A stretch of DNA of 64,000 nt from Bacteroidaceae bacterium. Its GTDB lineage: Bacteria; Bacteroidota; Bacteroidia; Bacteroidales; Bacteroidaceae. Positions 35,236-43,130 of this stretch are shown here, piece after piece. A program made the translations under genes and the position numbers. The notes below the pieces were generated by a model that saw nothing but the letters and a program-made list of their open reading frames with translations, had not been told where the DNA came from and did no database searches. Where the stretch lies: NCBI GenBank assembly GCA_017507105.1, contig JAFWBM010000047.1:1-64000 (forward strand). Reading direction: 5' to 3'. Within the stretch, counting starts at the first letter, position 1, and each line of letters opens with the position of its first letter.

Positions 35236-36290
35236 TACAGATTAATTCTCTTCAATATCTTATCAGCCACCTCTTCGGGAGGAATTTCCATACAACGATA
35301 ATCACCCAAACGGCATGGTTTGTCACCGAAGATAGAACACGGACGACAATCAAGTTGCAACTGTATGCAATCCTCTACATTCTGTCTCCAGCCAAGGAAA
35401 CCGGCAAGTGGCGATGTTGCACCCCATATAGTAACGGCAGGAGTATCGACTAATGATGCCAAATGCATATTTGCCGAGTCCATACACAACATTAAGTCCA
35501 AATTAGAAATAAGTCGTAACTCCCCTTCAAAATTGCTTCGGCCTATAAATGATATTACATTATCGTAGTTTTGGCACCATTCATTCACAACACTCTCCTC
35601 TTCGCTGCCATTTCCAAAACATATTACCTTTATGTTACCGGCGGATGATAACAACTCAACAACTTTCTTCATCCTGGACAAGGGATATATCTTACCTCTG
35701 TGACGAGCAAACGGAGCTATTCCCACCCACTTGTCATTACCCTTTTTCGGTAACACATCCGAAAAATCTTTTATATCGGCTTTTGTTTGGAAGAGGGATA
35801 TAAAATCCGGCACAAAGGTATATCCAAGACGTGTAAATACATCAATGTAACGCTCAAAAGTTGGTGTGAGCTGTTCGCGGCACCTATTTCTACTGCTCGT
35901 CAAACGACGTTTCTGCACACGCCCTTTCACAATATGCTCGGTCTTTACACAATTGAGTGCAAAAAACACGCGAAGGATTTTCGTGCGCAACACATCGTGC
36001 AGGTCGGCCATAACAGTAGGAGAGAACTCGTCGTTGAGTTCCTTAAACAGACGTCTTAAACCCACCACCCCCTTATAGTTATCCACATCTACACCTTTAA
36101 AAAGGAGATTATCCGGTTTGTTTATAAGGAGCTGACCAAAACGTTTACGGCTTACCAATACAAAACGAGTATTAGGATAAGCCTCGGCTAAAGGATAAAG
36201 CAGTGGTATTGTCATCGCAATATCACCTACCGCCGAGAAACGAGTTATAAGCACAGTCCCATCTTTCTTATTATTTCTTTCCGGCTCCAT
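35235..36290 (-). CDS. Glycosyltransferase family 9 (heptosyltransferase-like)
   Basis: 351 residues, GT-B fold. The N-terminal VLITRFSAVGDIAMTIPLL and C-terminal LCMDSANMHLASLVDTPAVTIWGATSP (ADP-sugar binding region, residues about 280-305) are typical of GT9/WaaF-like enzymes that build lipopolysaccharide core. A cysteine-rich end (CRPCSIFGDKPCRLGDYRCM) is common in Bacteroidetes members. It overlaps the DUF4254 gene by 20 bases, a pairing often seen in this order. Confidence 0.92.
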   Translation of the reverse strand: MEPERNNKKDGTVLITRFSAVGDIAMTIPLLYPLAEAYPNTRFVLVSRKRFGQLLINKPDNLLFKGVDVDNYKGVVGLRRLFKELNDEFSPTVMADLHDVLRTKILRVFFALNCVKTEHIVKGRVQKRRLTSSRNRCREQLTPTFERYIDVFTRLGYTFVPDFISLFQTKADIKDFSDVLPKKGNDKWVGIAPFARHRGKIYPLSRMKKVVELLSSAGNIKVICFGNGSEEESVVNEWCQNYDNVISFIGRSNFEGELRLISNLDLMLCMDSANMHLASLVDTPAVTIWGATSPLAGFLGWRQNVEDCIQLQLDCRPCSIFGDKPCRLGDYRCMEIPPEEVADKILKRINL

Positions 36291-36894
36291 AGAGTACGGG
36301 ATTCAAAGAGGGGTCGTTATACATTTTCATTTGACGATACACCTTCATATATTTGCGACCAGCCGCAATATCATCCAGCAACTGTCCTATTGAAGTTGTC
36401 ATATCCTTATATTGCTCGCAAAGCACATCCAGTTTGGCTTGACATTTTTGTCTATGCTCTTCGCTTACATCTGTACGCTCTACCTCCTCGCGCATGTGAT
36501 AAATCTTTAGCGAAAGAATAGAATAACGGTCTACAGCCCATGCAGGGCTCTCGGTATTTATTGTTGCCTCCTCACTTACATTAACATCCTTATATAAATC
36601 GAGGAAATAGCTGTCTATTAGTTCTACAAGGTCGGTACGATCCTGATTAGACTTGTCGATACGACGCTTAAGTGTAAGAGCCTCAACCGGATCTATTTGC
36701 GGATCGCGTATAATATCCTCGAAGTGCCACTGCACTGTGTCTATCCAGCATTTAAGATAAAGATAATATTCGATACTCTTTAACGGATAAGGATTATTTA
36801 TAGGAGTATCCACATTATCTGTCTTGTGATAATCGTTAATAGCCTCGTTAAAAATGGGCCAGCTAATCTCGGTAAATGCTTTCATATTACTCAT
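36271..36894 (-). CDS. DUF4254 protein
   Basis: 207 residues, helical, soluble, no signal. WHFEDIIRDPQIDP, DLVELIDSYF and WAVDRYSILSLKIYHMREE match DUF4254, a Bacteroidetes family almost always next to a GT9 gene. The function is unknown; co-location suggests a role in glycan or LPS-core synthesis. First gene of a leftward unit with a full consensus promoter 20 bases upstream. Confidence 0.85.
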   Translation of the reverse strand: MSNMKAFTEISWPIFNEAINDYHKTDNVDTPINNPYPLKSIEYYLYLKCWIDTVQWHFEDIIRDPQIDPVEALTLKRRIDKSNQDRTDLVELIDSYFLDLYKDVNVSEEATINTESPAWAVDRYSILSLKIYHMREEVERTDVSEEHRQKCQAKLDVLCEQYKDMTTSIGQLLDDIAAGRKYMKVYRQMKMYNDPSLNPVLYGAGKK

Positions 36895-36913
36895 TTTTAT
36901 GATATTATTTTGG

Positions 36914-36945
36914 CAAATCTAACTAAAGTTTACGATATTGGCAAA
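36914..36945 (-). promoter_or_regulatory. Promoter of the DUF4254-GT9 operon
   Basis: On the minus strand TTTG (36945-36942), 20 bases, TAGATTTG (36921-36914): full Bacteroidales consensus. Transcription would start about 12 bases before the ATG. Confidence 0.7.
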
Positions 36946-37000
36946 AGAATATCTAAAAAGTGGTTATATTTACGTCGAAATATATAATAGAGAGGATTCC

Positions 37001-38059
37001 ATGAAGATAGTAATAGATGAGAAGATACCTTATATAAAGGAAACTTTAGTGAAAATGGGACATTCTGTAACAGAATTGCCAGGAAATACTATCAGCAGAG
37101 AAAATTTAAGAGAGGCTGAGGCACTGTTTGTACGTACACGTACTAAATGCAACGCATCATTGCTGGACGGAACTGCAGTGCGTTTCATAGGTACTGCAAC
37201 CATTGGATATGACCACATCGACAAAGAGTATTGCAAAGAGCACGGTATTGTTTGGGCCAATGCCCCGGGATGCAATGCCAATGCCGTACTACAATATGTA
37301 GAGTCATCAATATTTTGTTGGATGAAAAGCAAAGGATACTGTGCCAAAGATATAACATTGGGAATAGTTGGTGTAGGCGAGATAGGCAGTCGTATTGCAC
37401 GATGGGCCGGTAATATTGGTATCAAGTGTTTGCTCAATGACCCTCCAAGAGCCTCAAAAGGAGAGACTGGTTTTTGCAGTCTGGACGAAATTGCCGCAAC
37501 GTGCAATGTAATTACATTCCACACAACTCTTAACCGTAGCGGAGATTTCCCAAGTTGGCATCTGGCAGATAGCAGATTTATGCAGAAACTAAGAAACTGC
37601 AAGCTGCTGATAAACGCATCACGAGGAGAAGTGGTAGACAACAAAGCCCTGCTCGACGCTATTGAGAAAGGAATTATAGAAGATGTAGCCATTGATGTAT
37701 GGGAACACGAGCCAAACATAAATCTTAAACTGCTAGAGAAAGCATATATAGCTACCCCACATATAGCGGGTTATTCGGCAGAGGGGAAACTGAATGCCAG
37801 CCGAATGGTGCTTGAAGCATTTGCTGATTTCTGCAAAAATACATCACTCCTGCCTATAACAGCATTACCCACGCCACAGCACCCACTAATAGTAGCAGAA
37901 AGCATACTTGATGGCCATTTAAAGATCTACTCCCCCCTCGATGACACAACATTGCTAAAATCCTCACCCGACTCTTTCGAGGATTTGCGCAACAACTATA
38001 TATTGAGACGGGAGCCATCGGCATATCAATTTATCATCAACAATCACAAAGTACCTTAA
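37001..38059 (+). CDS. pdxB: 4-phosphoerythronate dehydrogenase
   Basis: 352 residues from ATG at 37001 (MKIVIDEKIPY); an in-frame ATG-like start at 36938 adds an atypical leader. D-2-hydroxyacid dehydrogenase fold: TATIGYDHID, the NAD motif GIVGVGEIGSRIARW (about 118-132), catalytic Arg in NASRGEVVDN, and HIAGYSAEGKLNASRM with the active-site His and the PdxB-specific 'GYS.EGK' block. Pyridoxal-phosphate synthesis, DXP-dependent route; dxs upstream in the window supplies DXP. A 13-bp hairpin follows. Confidence 0.93.
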   Translation: MKIVIDEKIPYIKETLVKMGHSVTELPGNTISRENLREAEALFVRTRTKCNASLLDGTAVRFIGTATIGYDHIDKEYCKEHGIVWANAPGCNANAVLQYVESSIFCWMKSKGYCAKDITLGIVGVGEIGSRIARWAGNIGIKCLLNDPPRASKGETGFCSLDEIAATCNVITFHTTLNRSGDFPSWHLADSRFMQKLRNCKLLINASRGEVVDNKALLDAIEKGIIEDVAIDVWEHEPNINLKLLEKAYIATPHIAGYSAEGKLNASRMVLEAFADFCKNTSLLPITALPTPQHPLIVAESILDGHLKIYSPLDDTTLLKSSPDSFEDLRNNYILRREPSAYQFIINNHKVP

Positions 38060-38079
38060 CAGTAGCTGCATAGCATTTA

Positions 38080-38111
38080 TTTTTGCACAAAAAATCGCTT
38101 TTGTGCAAAAA
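38080..38111 (+). terminator. Terminator after pdxB
   Basis: TTTTTGCACAAAA (38080-38092) pairs with TTTTGTGCAAAAA (38099-38111), 13 bp, six-base loop. It separates pdxB from the acpP promoter. Confidence 0.7.
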
Positions 38112-38136
38112 GCAGCATTAATTTTTGGTAAAAAAC

Positions 38137-38167
38137 TTGGTAGTTTATATTTTTTGTAATAATTTTG
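38137..38167 (+). promoter_or_regulatory. acpP promoter
   Basis: TTGG (38137-38140), 19 bases, TAATTTTG (38160-38167). Start of transcription near 38174, about 30 bases before acpP. Confidence 0.7.
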
Positions 38168-38205
38168 CCCCATCTAACAATTTATAATACTAAAATTATA
38201 CAACT

Positions 38206-38448
38206 ATGTCAGAAATTGAAGCAAGAGTAAAGCAGATTATCGTTGAGAAGTTTGGCGTTATGGAGTCACAGGTAACTTCAGAAGCAAGTTTTACAAATGA
38301 CCTTAGCGCAGACTCTTTGGATAGAGTAGAGCTCATCATGGAGATCGAGGACGAGTTCGGTATCTCAATCCCCGAGGAGCAGGCAGAGAACATCGCAACA
38401 GTAGGTGATGCTGTTAAGTTTGTAGAGAAAGCTGTTGCTGAAAAGTAA
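38206..38448 (+). CDS. acpP: Acyl carrier protein
   Basis: 80 residues, very acidic. The phosphopantetheine serine is in [21 protein letters not shown] (DSL motif near residue 39). It carries growing acyl chains in fatty acid synthesis. fabF and rnc follow, the usual order in Bacteroidales. Confidence 0.98.
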   Translation: MSEIEARVKQIIVEKFGVMESQVTSEASFTNDLSADSLDRVELIMEIEDEFGISIPEEQAENIATVGDAVKFVEKAVAEK

Positions 38449-38492
38449 TCTTTCTACAACAAACATTCATATAATCTAACTATTCTCATTTG

Positions 38493-39752
38493 ATGAAATC
38501 CAGAAGAGTAGTTGTAACAGGTCTTGGAGCTATTTGTCCTATCGGTAATGATATTCCCACAATTTGGGAGAATGCCGTAAACGGAGTAAGTGGAGCAGGA
38601 CCTATTACTCATTTTGACGCCACTCAATTCAAAACAAGATTTGCTTGTGAGGTTAAAGAGTTCGATTCCAAGGCGCACATGGGTCGTGATGCACGCAAGT
38701 TCGACACAGATACACACTATGGAGTAGACTCGGCTATACAAGCAATAACAGACAGTGGGATTGATTTCGAAAAAGAGGACTGTAACCGTATAGGAGTTGT
38801 TTACGGTGAAGGAATTGGAGGTATACGAGCTCTCGAAGATGAGCTAGAACCCTACTTCCAGAACCCGGAGAAGGGGCCACGTTTTTCACCATTCCTTATC
38901 ACAAAGATGATATCGGACATGACAACCGGTATTATATCGATAAAATATGGTCTTAAAGGCCCAAATTATGTCACGACATCGGCATGTGCATCGGCATCGA
39001 ATGCCATTATAGACGCATATGATCAGATTCGTCTGGGACGTGCAGACATAATGCTTGCAGGTGGTTCCGAGGCTGCAATATGTCCAACCGGCGTTGGTGG
39101 TTTCAATGCCATGCATGCGCTATCAGTGCGCAACGATGATCCTCAGAAGGCCTCACGTCCATTCAGCAAGAGCCGCGATGGTTTTGTTATTGGCGAGGGT
39201 GCAGCGTGCCTGGTGCTTGAAGAGTACGAACATGCCATTGCACGTGGTGCAAAGATATATGCCGAGATTGCCGGTTCAGGACTTACAGCAGATGCACACC
39301 ACATGACAGCGCCCCACCCCGAGGGTGATGGTGCAACACGTGTAATGCAGAATGCAATAGAGGAAGGAGGCTTAAAGCCTGAGGATGTAGACTACATAAA
39401 TGTTCATGGAACATCTACATATGCCGGCGACATCGCAGAGGTAAAGGCCATAAAGAGTTTGTTTGGCAAACATGCCTACGAACTTAATATAAGCTCTACA
39501 AAATCCATGACAGGGCACCTTCTTGGAGCAGCAGGCGCACTTGAAGCTGTCCTAACCATTCTTGCGATGGTAAACAACATAGTACCTCCTACTATAAATT
39601 TTGAAGAAGGTGACGAAGACCCCGAAATAGACTACAGTCTTAACTTCACCTTCAACAAAGCACAGAAGAGAGAGATTAAAGTAGCCATCTCCAACACTTT
39701 CGGTTTCGGTGGTCATAACGCATGTATAGCATTCAAGAAAATTGAAGACTAA
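38493..39752 (+). CDS. fabF: 3-oxoacyl-ACP synthase II
   Basis: 419 residues from ATG at 38493. Thiolase-fold condensing enzyme: catalytic Cys in VTTSACASASNAI (about 160), His in VHGTSTYAGD (about 305) and His in TKSMTGHLLGAAGALEA (about 340), ending FGFGGHNACIAF. It extends acyl-ACP with malonyl-ACP. Follows acpP by 44 bases and overlaps the rnc reading frame by 11 bases. Confidence 0.97.
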   Translation: MKSRRVVVTGLGAICPIGNDIPTIWENAVNGVSGAGPITHFDATQFKTRFACEVKEFDSKAHMGRDARKFDTDTHYGVDSAIQAITDSGIDFEKEDCNRIGVVYGEGIGGIRALEDELEPYFQNPEKGPRFSPFLITKMISDMTTGIISIKYGLKGPNYVTTSACASASNAIIDAYDQIRLGRADIMLAGGSEAAICPTGVGGFNAMHALSVRNDDPQKASRPFSKSRDGFVIGEGAACLVLEEYEHAIARGAKIYAEIAGSGLTADAHHMTAPHPEGDGATRVMQNAIEEGGLKPEDVDYINVHGTSTYAGDIAEVKAIKSLFGKHAYELNISSTKSMTGHLLGAAGALEAVLTILAMVNNIVPPTINFEEGDEDPEIDYSLNFTFNKAQKREIKVAISNTFGFGGHNACIAFKKIED

Positions 39753-40488
39753 TAAAGTTTTTAATAGACTTAAAGATAGAGTAAGACTCTTGTTCATACG
39801 TAAGGACAAAGAGTCTTACTCTTTGCTATATGAGATATTGGGATTTTTACCCTACAATCTGCGTCCATATCAAACCGCCTTCACACATAGCTCATACAGC
39901 TCGGGACATAACAAAAAACTGTGCAACAACGAAAGACTGGAATTCTTAGGTGACTCAATACTGAGTTCCGTAGCATCAGATTTCCTATACAAGAAGTTCC
40001 GTAATCAAAGGGAAGGATTCCTATCCAAGTCGAGAAGCAAGCTTGTTTGCCGTGAAAGCCTTAACAAGATAGCCACAAGAATAGGCCTCGACAAACTGAT
40101 AGAGAGTACCAACAAAGGGCAGCACCATAACACCAATATATATGGCAATGCATTCGAAGCACTTATAGGCGCCATCTACATTGACAGAGGATACGACTAC
40201 TGTCTGAGATTTGTCCAAGAAAAAGTATTTACCGATGATTGCAGTATAGAAGATATGATAAAGGCCGACAACAACTATAAGAGTTCGCTTATAGAATGGT
40301 CACAAAAAGAACACCGCGAAGTTACTTTCAATCTTATCAGCGAAGAGAAACAGAACAGCGACTATCTATTCACAAGTGAGGTACTCATAGATGGAGACTC
40401 CTATGGTACAGGAATCGGGTTCTCTAAAAAGGAGAGCCAACAGCATGCCGCTAAAGAGGCAATGGAAAGAATAAAAGAGCTAAGATAA
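39742..40488 (+). CDS. rnc: Ribonuclease III
   Basis: 248 residues if translation begins at TTG 39742, the only usable start before the conserved domain; this start is unsure. The RNase III signature NNERLEFLGDSILSSV is at about residues 62-77, the second acidic site GNAFEALIGAIYIDRGY near 133, and the double-stranded RNA-binding domain occupies about 170-246 (SQQHAAKEAMERI). It processes rRNA and structured RNAs. Its end overlaps the end of dnaX by nine bases (convergent). Confidence 0.93.
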   Translation: MKTNKVFNRLKDRVRLLFIRKDKESYSLLYEILGFLPYNLRPYQTAFTHSSYSSGHNKKLCNNERLEFLGDSILSSVASDFLYKKFRNQREGFLSKSRSKLVCRESLNKIATRIGLDKLIESTNKGQHHNTNIYGNAFEALIGAIYIDRGYDYCLRFVQEKVFTDDCSIEDMIKADNNYKSSLIEWSQKEHREVTFNLISEEKQNSDYLFTSEVLIDGDSYGTGIGFSKKESQQHAAKEAMERIKELR

Positions 40489-42288
40489 TTCTAGTCCTAA
40501 AGCCTCGCGCAACTTCCCTATAACAGGGTTTTTCTCCTTAAGCATCTCGAACTGCTTTGTACGGTCATACACACGGCGTTGCACGACAACCTTGTTTACA
40601 GTAACACCCATGCGGAGACGTACACCGCCGAGTCCATCTGCCAAACCCTCAATTATCCGTTTCGACTCTTTATCAAACATATCTGCCACCAACTGATTAT
40701 CTACAGATATATCAAATGAGTTCTCATCATGCATCACCGGATGCATAATTTTCATTCTATCGGCAAGAGCCCTCTCATTTTCGGGCAAAGAAAGCGCAAA
40801 TGACATCCACGCACGCGAGAGCTCTTCGTCTGATATATATTTACGTTTCTGCTCAGTATCGGATACAGCAACCTCTATATTCACTTTATTAATTATAGGA
40901 GCAGTATCAGACTTCTGCGCACTCATTGTAGAACGGAACATACCTAAAGTAGTTTTTCCCTGTGGTTGTACACGTAAAGATTCGGGGCGACCACTTACCA
41001 CCTTTGGTTTTTCTTTGGGCTGTGATGTTACAATAGGAGAGTCTACAACCATCTTAGGCTGTTCGACAACAGCCTGAGAAGATTTTATATTTGATACATT
41101 GGCTTGCGCCGCAGGTGCCACCGGCACCTCTTGTTGTTTGTTAAATATTGGTTTCAGCTGCTTAGGGCCATGCCCACCGGCCTCCTCAGAATCATCTGAG
41201 GAGAGCTGAGTAAGCTGAATAATAGTAAGTTCCACCAATAGACGTTTATTGCGACTCAAACGATAGTTCATGCTGCAGTCGTTGCAGAGCTTTATCGCTT
41301 TGAATAGTTTTTTGGAGGCAATAGATCTAGCCTGTGCTGTATAACGAGCACACAATTCCTGATCCCCTTCGAACAGAGGTATTGTTACTTCATCACTTGC
41401 AACCAGAAGATCGCGAAAATGCGATGCCAGACCCTCTATAAAGATATTACCTTCGAAGCCTTTTGACAGGATATCATTAAATAGCAACAGCGCATGTGAT
41501 GTTTTTCCCGACAACATGTAATCGGTAAAACGAAAATAAAAATCATAATCGAGAACGTTCAGGCTCTCAATTACCTTGGCATATGTAAGGTCGCCCTGTG
41601 TAAAACTCACCATCTGATCGAAAAGCGACAATGCATCACGCATACATCCATCCGACTTCTGTGCTACAATACGTAACGCCTCATGTTCGGCATTTATACC
41701 TTCGTTCTTAGCAATTCCCTGAAGATGTGATATAATATCAACACTCTCAATGCGACTAAAATCGTATATCTGACATCGGGAAAGGATAGTCGGTATTATT
41801 TTATGTTTCTCTGTTGTGGCAAGTATGAAAATAGCATGCGCAGGCGGTTCCTCCAGAGTCTTCAAGAAAGCATTAAAGGCGGCCTGTGATAACATGTGAA
41901 CCTCATCAATTATATACACCTTATAACGTCCCAATTGTGGCGGAATCCTCACCTGCTCATTTAAAGAACGTATTTCATCTACAGAATTATTACTTGCTGC
42001 ATCAAGTTCATATATTGAATAGGAGCGCTGCTGGTTGAACGAAACACACGATTCACAATTATTACATGGTTCTCCATCAGCTGTAGGATGTTCACAATTT
42101 ATAGTCTTGGCAAAAATACGGGCACAAGTTGTCTTGCCGACACCTCTTGGACCACAAAAAAGATATGCATGAGCCAGTTTGCCACTAAGGATGGCATTCT
42201 TCAGAGTTGTAGTAAGAGCCTTTTGCGCCACAACCGATTCAAATGTATCAGGACGATATTTACGTGCCGAAACTATATAATTCTCCAT
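40480..42288 (-). CDS. dnaX: DNA polymerase III subunits gamma/tau
   Basis: 602 residues. Clamp-loader ATPase: Walker A GPRGVGKTTCARIF (about 46-59), zinc module CEHPTADGEPCNNCESC (about 68-84), Walker B VYIIDEVHML and sensor ILATTEKHKI, SRC arginine finger (TILSRCQIYDF). Residues about 365-480 are a Pro/Val/Gln-rich linker, then a tau-like C-terminal domain. Convergent with rnc with a short overlap. Confidence 0.96.
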   Translation of the reverse strand: MENYIVSARKYRPDTFESVVAQKALTTTLKNAILSGKLAHAYLFCGPRGVGKTTCARIFAKTINCEHPTADGEPCNNCESCVSFNQQRSYSIYELDAASNNSVDEIRSLNEQVRIPPQLGRYKVYIIDEVHMLSQAAFNAFLKTLEEPPAHAIFILATTEKHKIIPTILSRCQIYDFSRIESVDIISHLQGIAKNEGINAEHEALRIVAQKSDGCMRDALSLFDQMVSFTQGDLTYAKVIESLNVLDYDFYFRFTDYMLSGKTSHALLLFNDILSKGFEGNIFIEGLASHFRDLLVASDEVTIPLFEGDQELCARYTAQARSIASKKLFKAIKLCNDCSMNYRLSRNKRLLVELTIIQLTQLSSDDSEEAGGHGPKQLKPIFNKQQEVPVAPAAQANVSNIKSSQAVVEQPKMVVDSPIVTSQPKEKPKVVSGRPESLRVQPQGKTTLGMFRSTMSAQKSDTAPIINKVNIEVAVSDTEQKRKYISDEELSRAWMSFALSLPENERALADRMKIMHPVMHDENSFDISVDNQLVADMFDKESKRIIEGLADGLGGVRLRMGVTVNKVVVQRRVYDRTKQFEMLKEKNPVIGKLREALGLELS

Positions 42289-42334
42289 ATTATTCTGTAA
42301 TTCTTTTTATAATACCATCTTTAGATAGTGAATT

Positions 42335-42342
42335 CAAAGATA
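42335..42342 (-). promoter_or_regulatory. -7 box before dnaX
   Basis: On the minus strand TATCTTTG, 47 bases before the dnaX start. No clear -33 box. Confidence 0.4.
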
Positions 42343-42412
42343 ATAAGAAATAAGGGAATATGTGTGTCATGTAGAGTTTTTTTTCTATCTTCGCAAGGTA
42401 AATATTATAGTA

Positions 42413-42712
42413 ATGAACGACAGCATAGGAGATATAATCAAATGGATTGGCAAACATAAGTACCTGTTTGTCACATTAGCCTTCCTTGCCATACTAATTT
42501 TGTTCGACGAGAACAACCTCATTAAGCATTTCCATAACCAAAGAGAGATTATCACATTAAAATCGGAGATAAGTGACCTCAAGGAACAACATGACGAGCT
42601 TGTTAAGAAGATTGATGAATTGGACAAGGATGTCGATGTAATGGAAAAAGTCGCACGCGAAAAATACGGCATGCACCTTGAAAACGAGGATATCTTTATT
42701 ATAGAGGATTAA
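42413..42712 (+). CDS. FtsB/DivIC-family cell division protein
   Basis: 99 residues from ATG at 42413. One membrane span (about 14-32, KYLFVTLAFLAILILF) followed by a periplasmic coiled coil (KSEISDLKEQHDELVKKIDELDKD) and the ending VAREKYGMHLENEDIFII typical of 'septum formation initiator' proteins. It should join FtsL/FtsQ-type proteins at the division septum. A small membrane protein gene follows by ten bases. Confidence 0.88.
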   Translation: MNDSIGDIIKWIGKHKYLFVTLAFLAILILFDENNLIKHFHNQREIITLKSEISDLKEQHDELVKKIDELDKDVDVMEKVAREKYGMHLENEDIFIIED

Positions 42713-42722
42713 ATATTATAGA

Positions 42723-43058
42723 ATGAAGATTGTAGATACACTGTATAAACTTGGAGCAGTAGTGCTTCTTATCGGCGCTATAATGAAACTATCATTTCCT
42801 ATCTATGCACCATATATCTATACAATGGGAGCATTGCTTATGGCTACAATGCAGTTCATAGGGCGCTACAGAGGAGGGGACTTTGTAATGAGACGCTTGG
42901 TATTCCAACAGCAATTGGGAGGTATATGCCTAGTTGCAGCCGGAGTTCTGATGTTTACTCATATACGCAACGAATGGATAGTGGCAATGTTTATAGGAGC
43001 TATACTCGAATTATACACTGCATACCGTATACCACAAGAGATTGAAAAGAATAAGTAA
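42723..43058 (+). CDS. Small membrane protein, unknown
   Basis: 111 residues with four predicted spans (about 8-24, 29-44, 58-78, 82-98) and a basic loop MQFIGRYRGGDFVMRRLVFQQQ. Conserved next to the DivIC-type gene as far as I recall for Bacteroidales, but no function is known. Ten-base spacing indicates an operon. A 58-base palindrome follows. Confidence 0.7.
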   Translation: MKIVDTLYKLGAVVLLIGAIMKLSFPIYAPYIYTMGALLMATMQFIGRYRGGDFVMRRLVFQQQLGGICLVAAGVLMFTHIRNEWIVAMFIGAILELYTAYRIPQEIEKNK

Positions 43059-43062
43059 AGGA

Positions 43063-43120
43063 TTTGATATAAAAACTATAGGTCGCAAAATATTTTGCGA
43101 CCTATAGTTTTTATATCAAA
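43063..43120. terminator. Perfect 58-base palindrome, bidirectional terminator
   Basis: Arms of 29 bases with no mismatch (TTTGATATAAAAAC at the left edge), between the convergent membrane-protein gene and the S46 peptidase gene. TTTTTATAT-type ends in both directions. Confidence 0.85.
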
Positions 43121-43130
43121 GAAGATTATA

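Noticed and set aside
37030-37719. 229-codon open frame antisense to pdxB
   Set aside because: Shadow of the pdxB frame with no recognisable motif or start signal.
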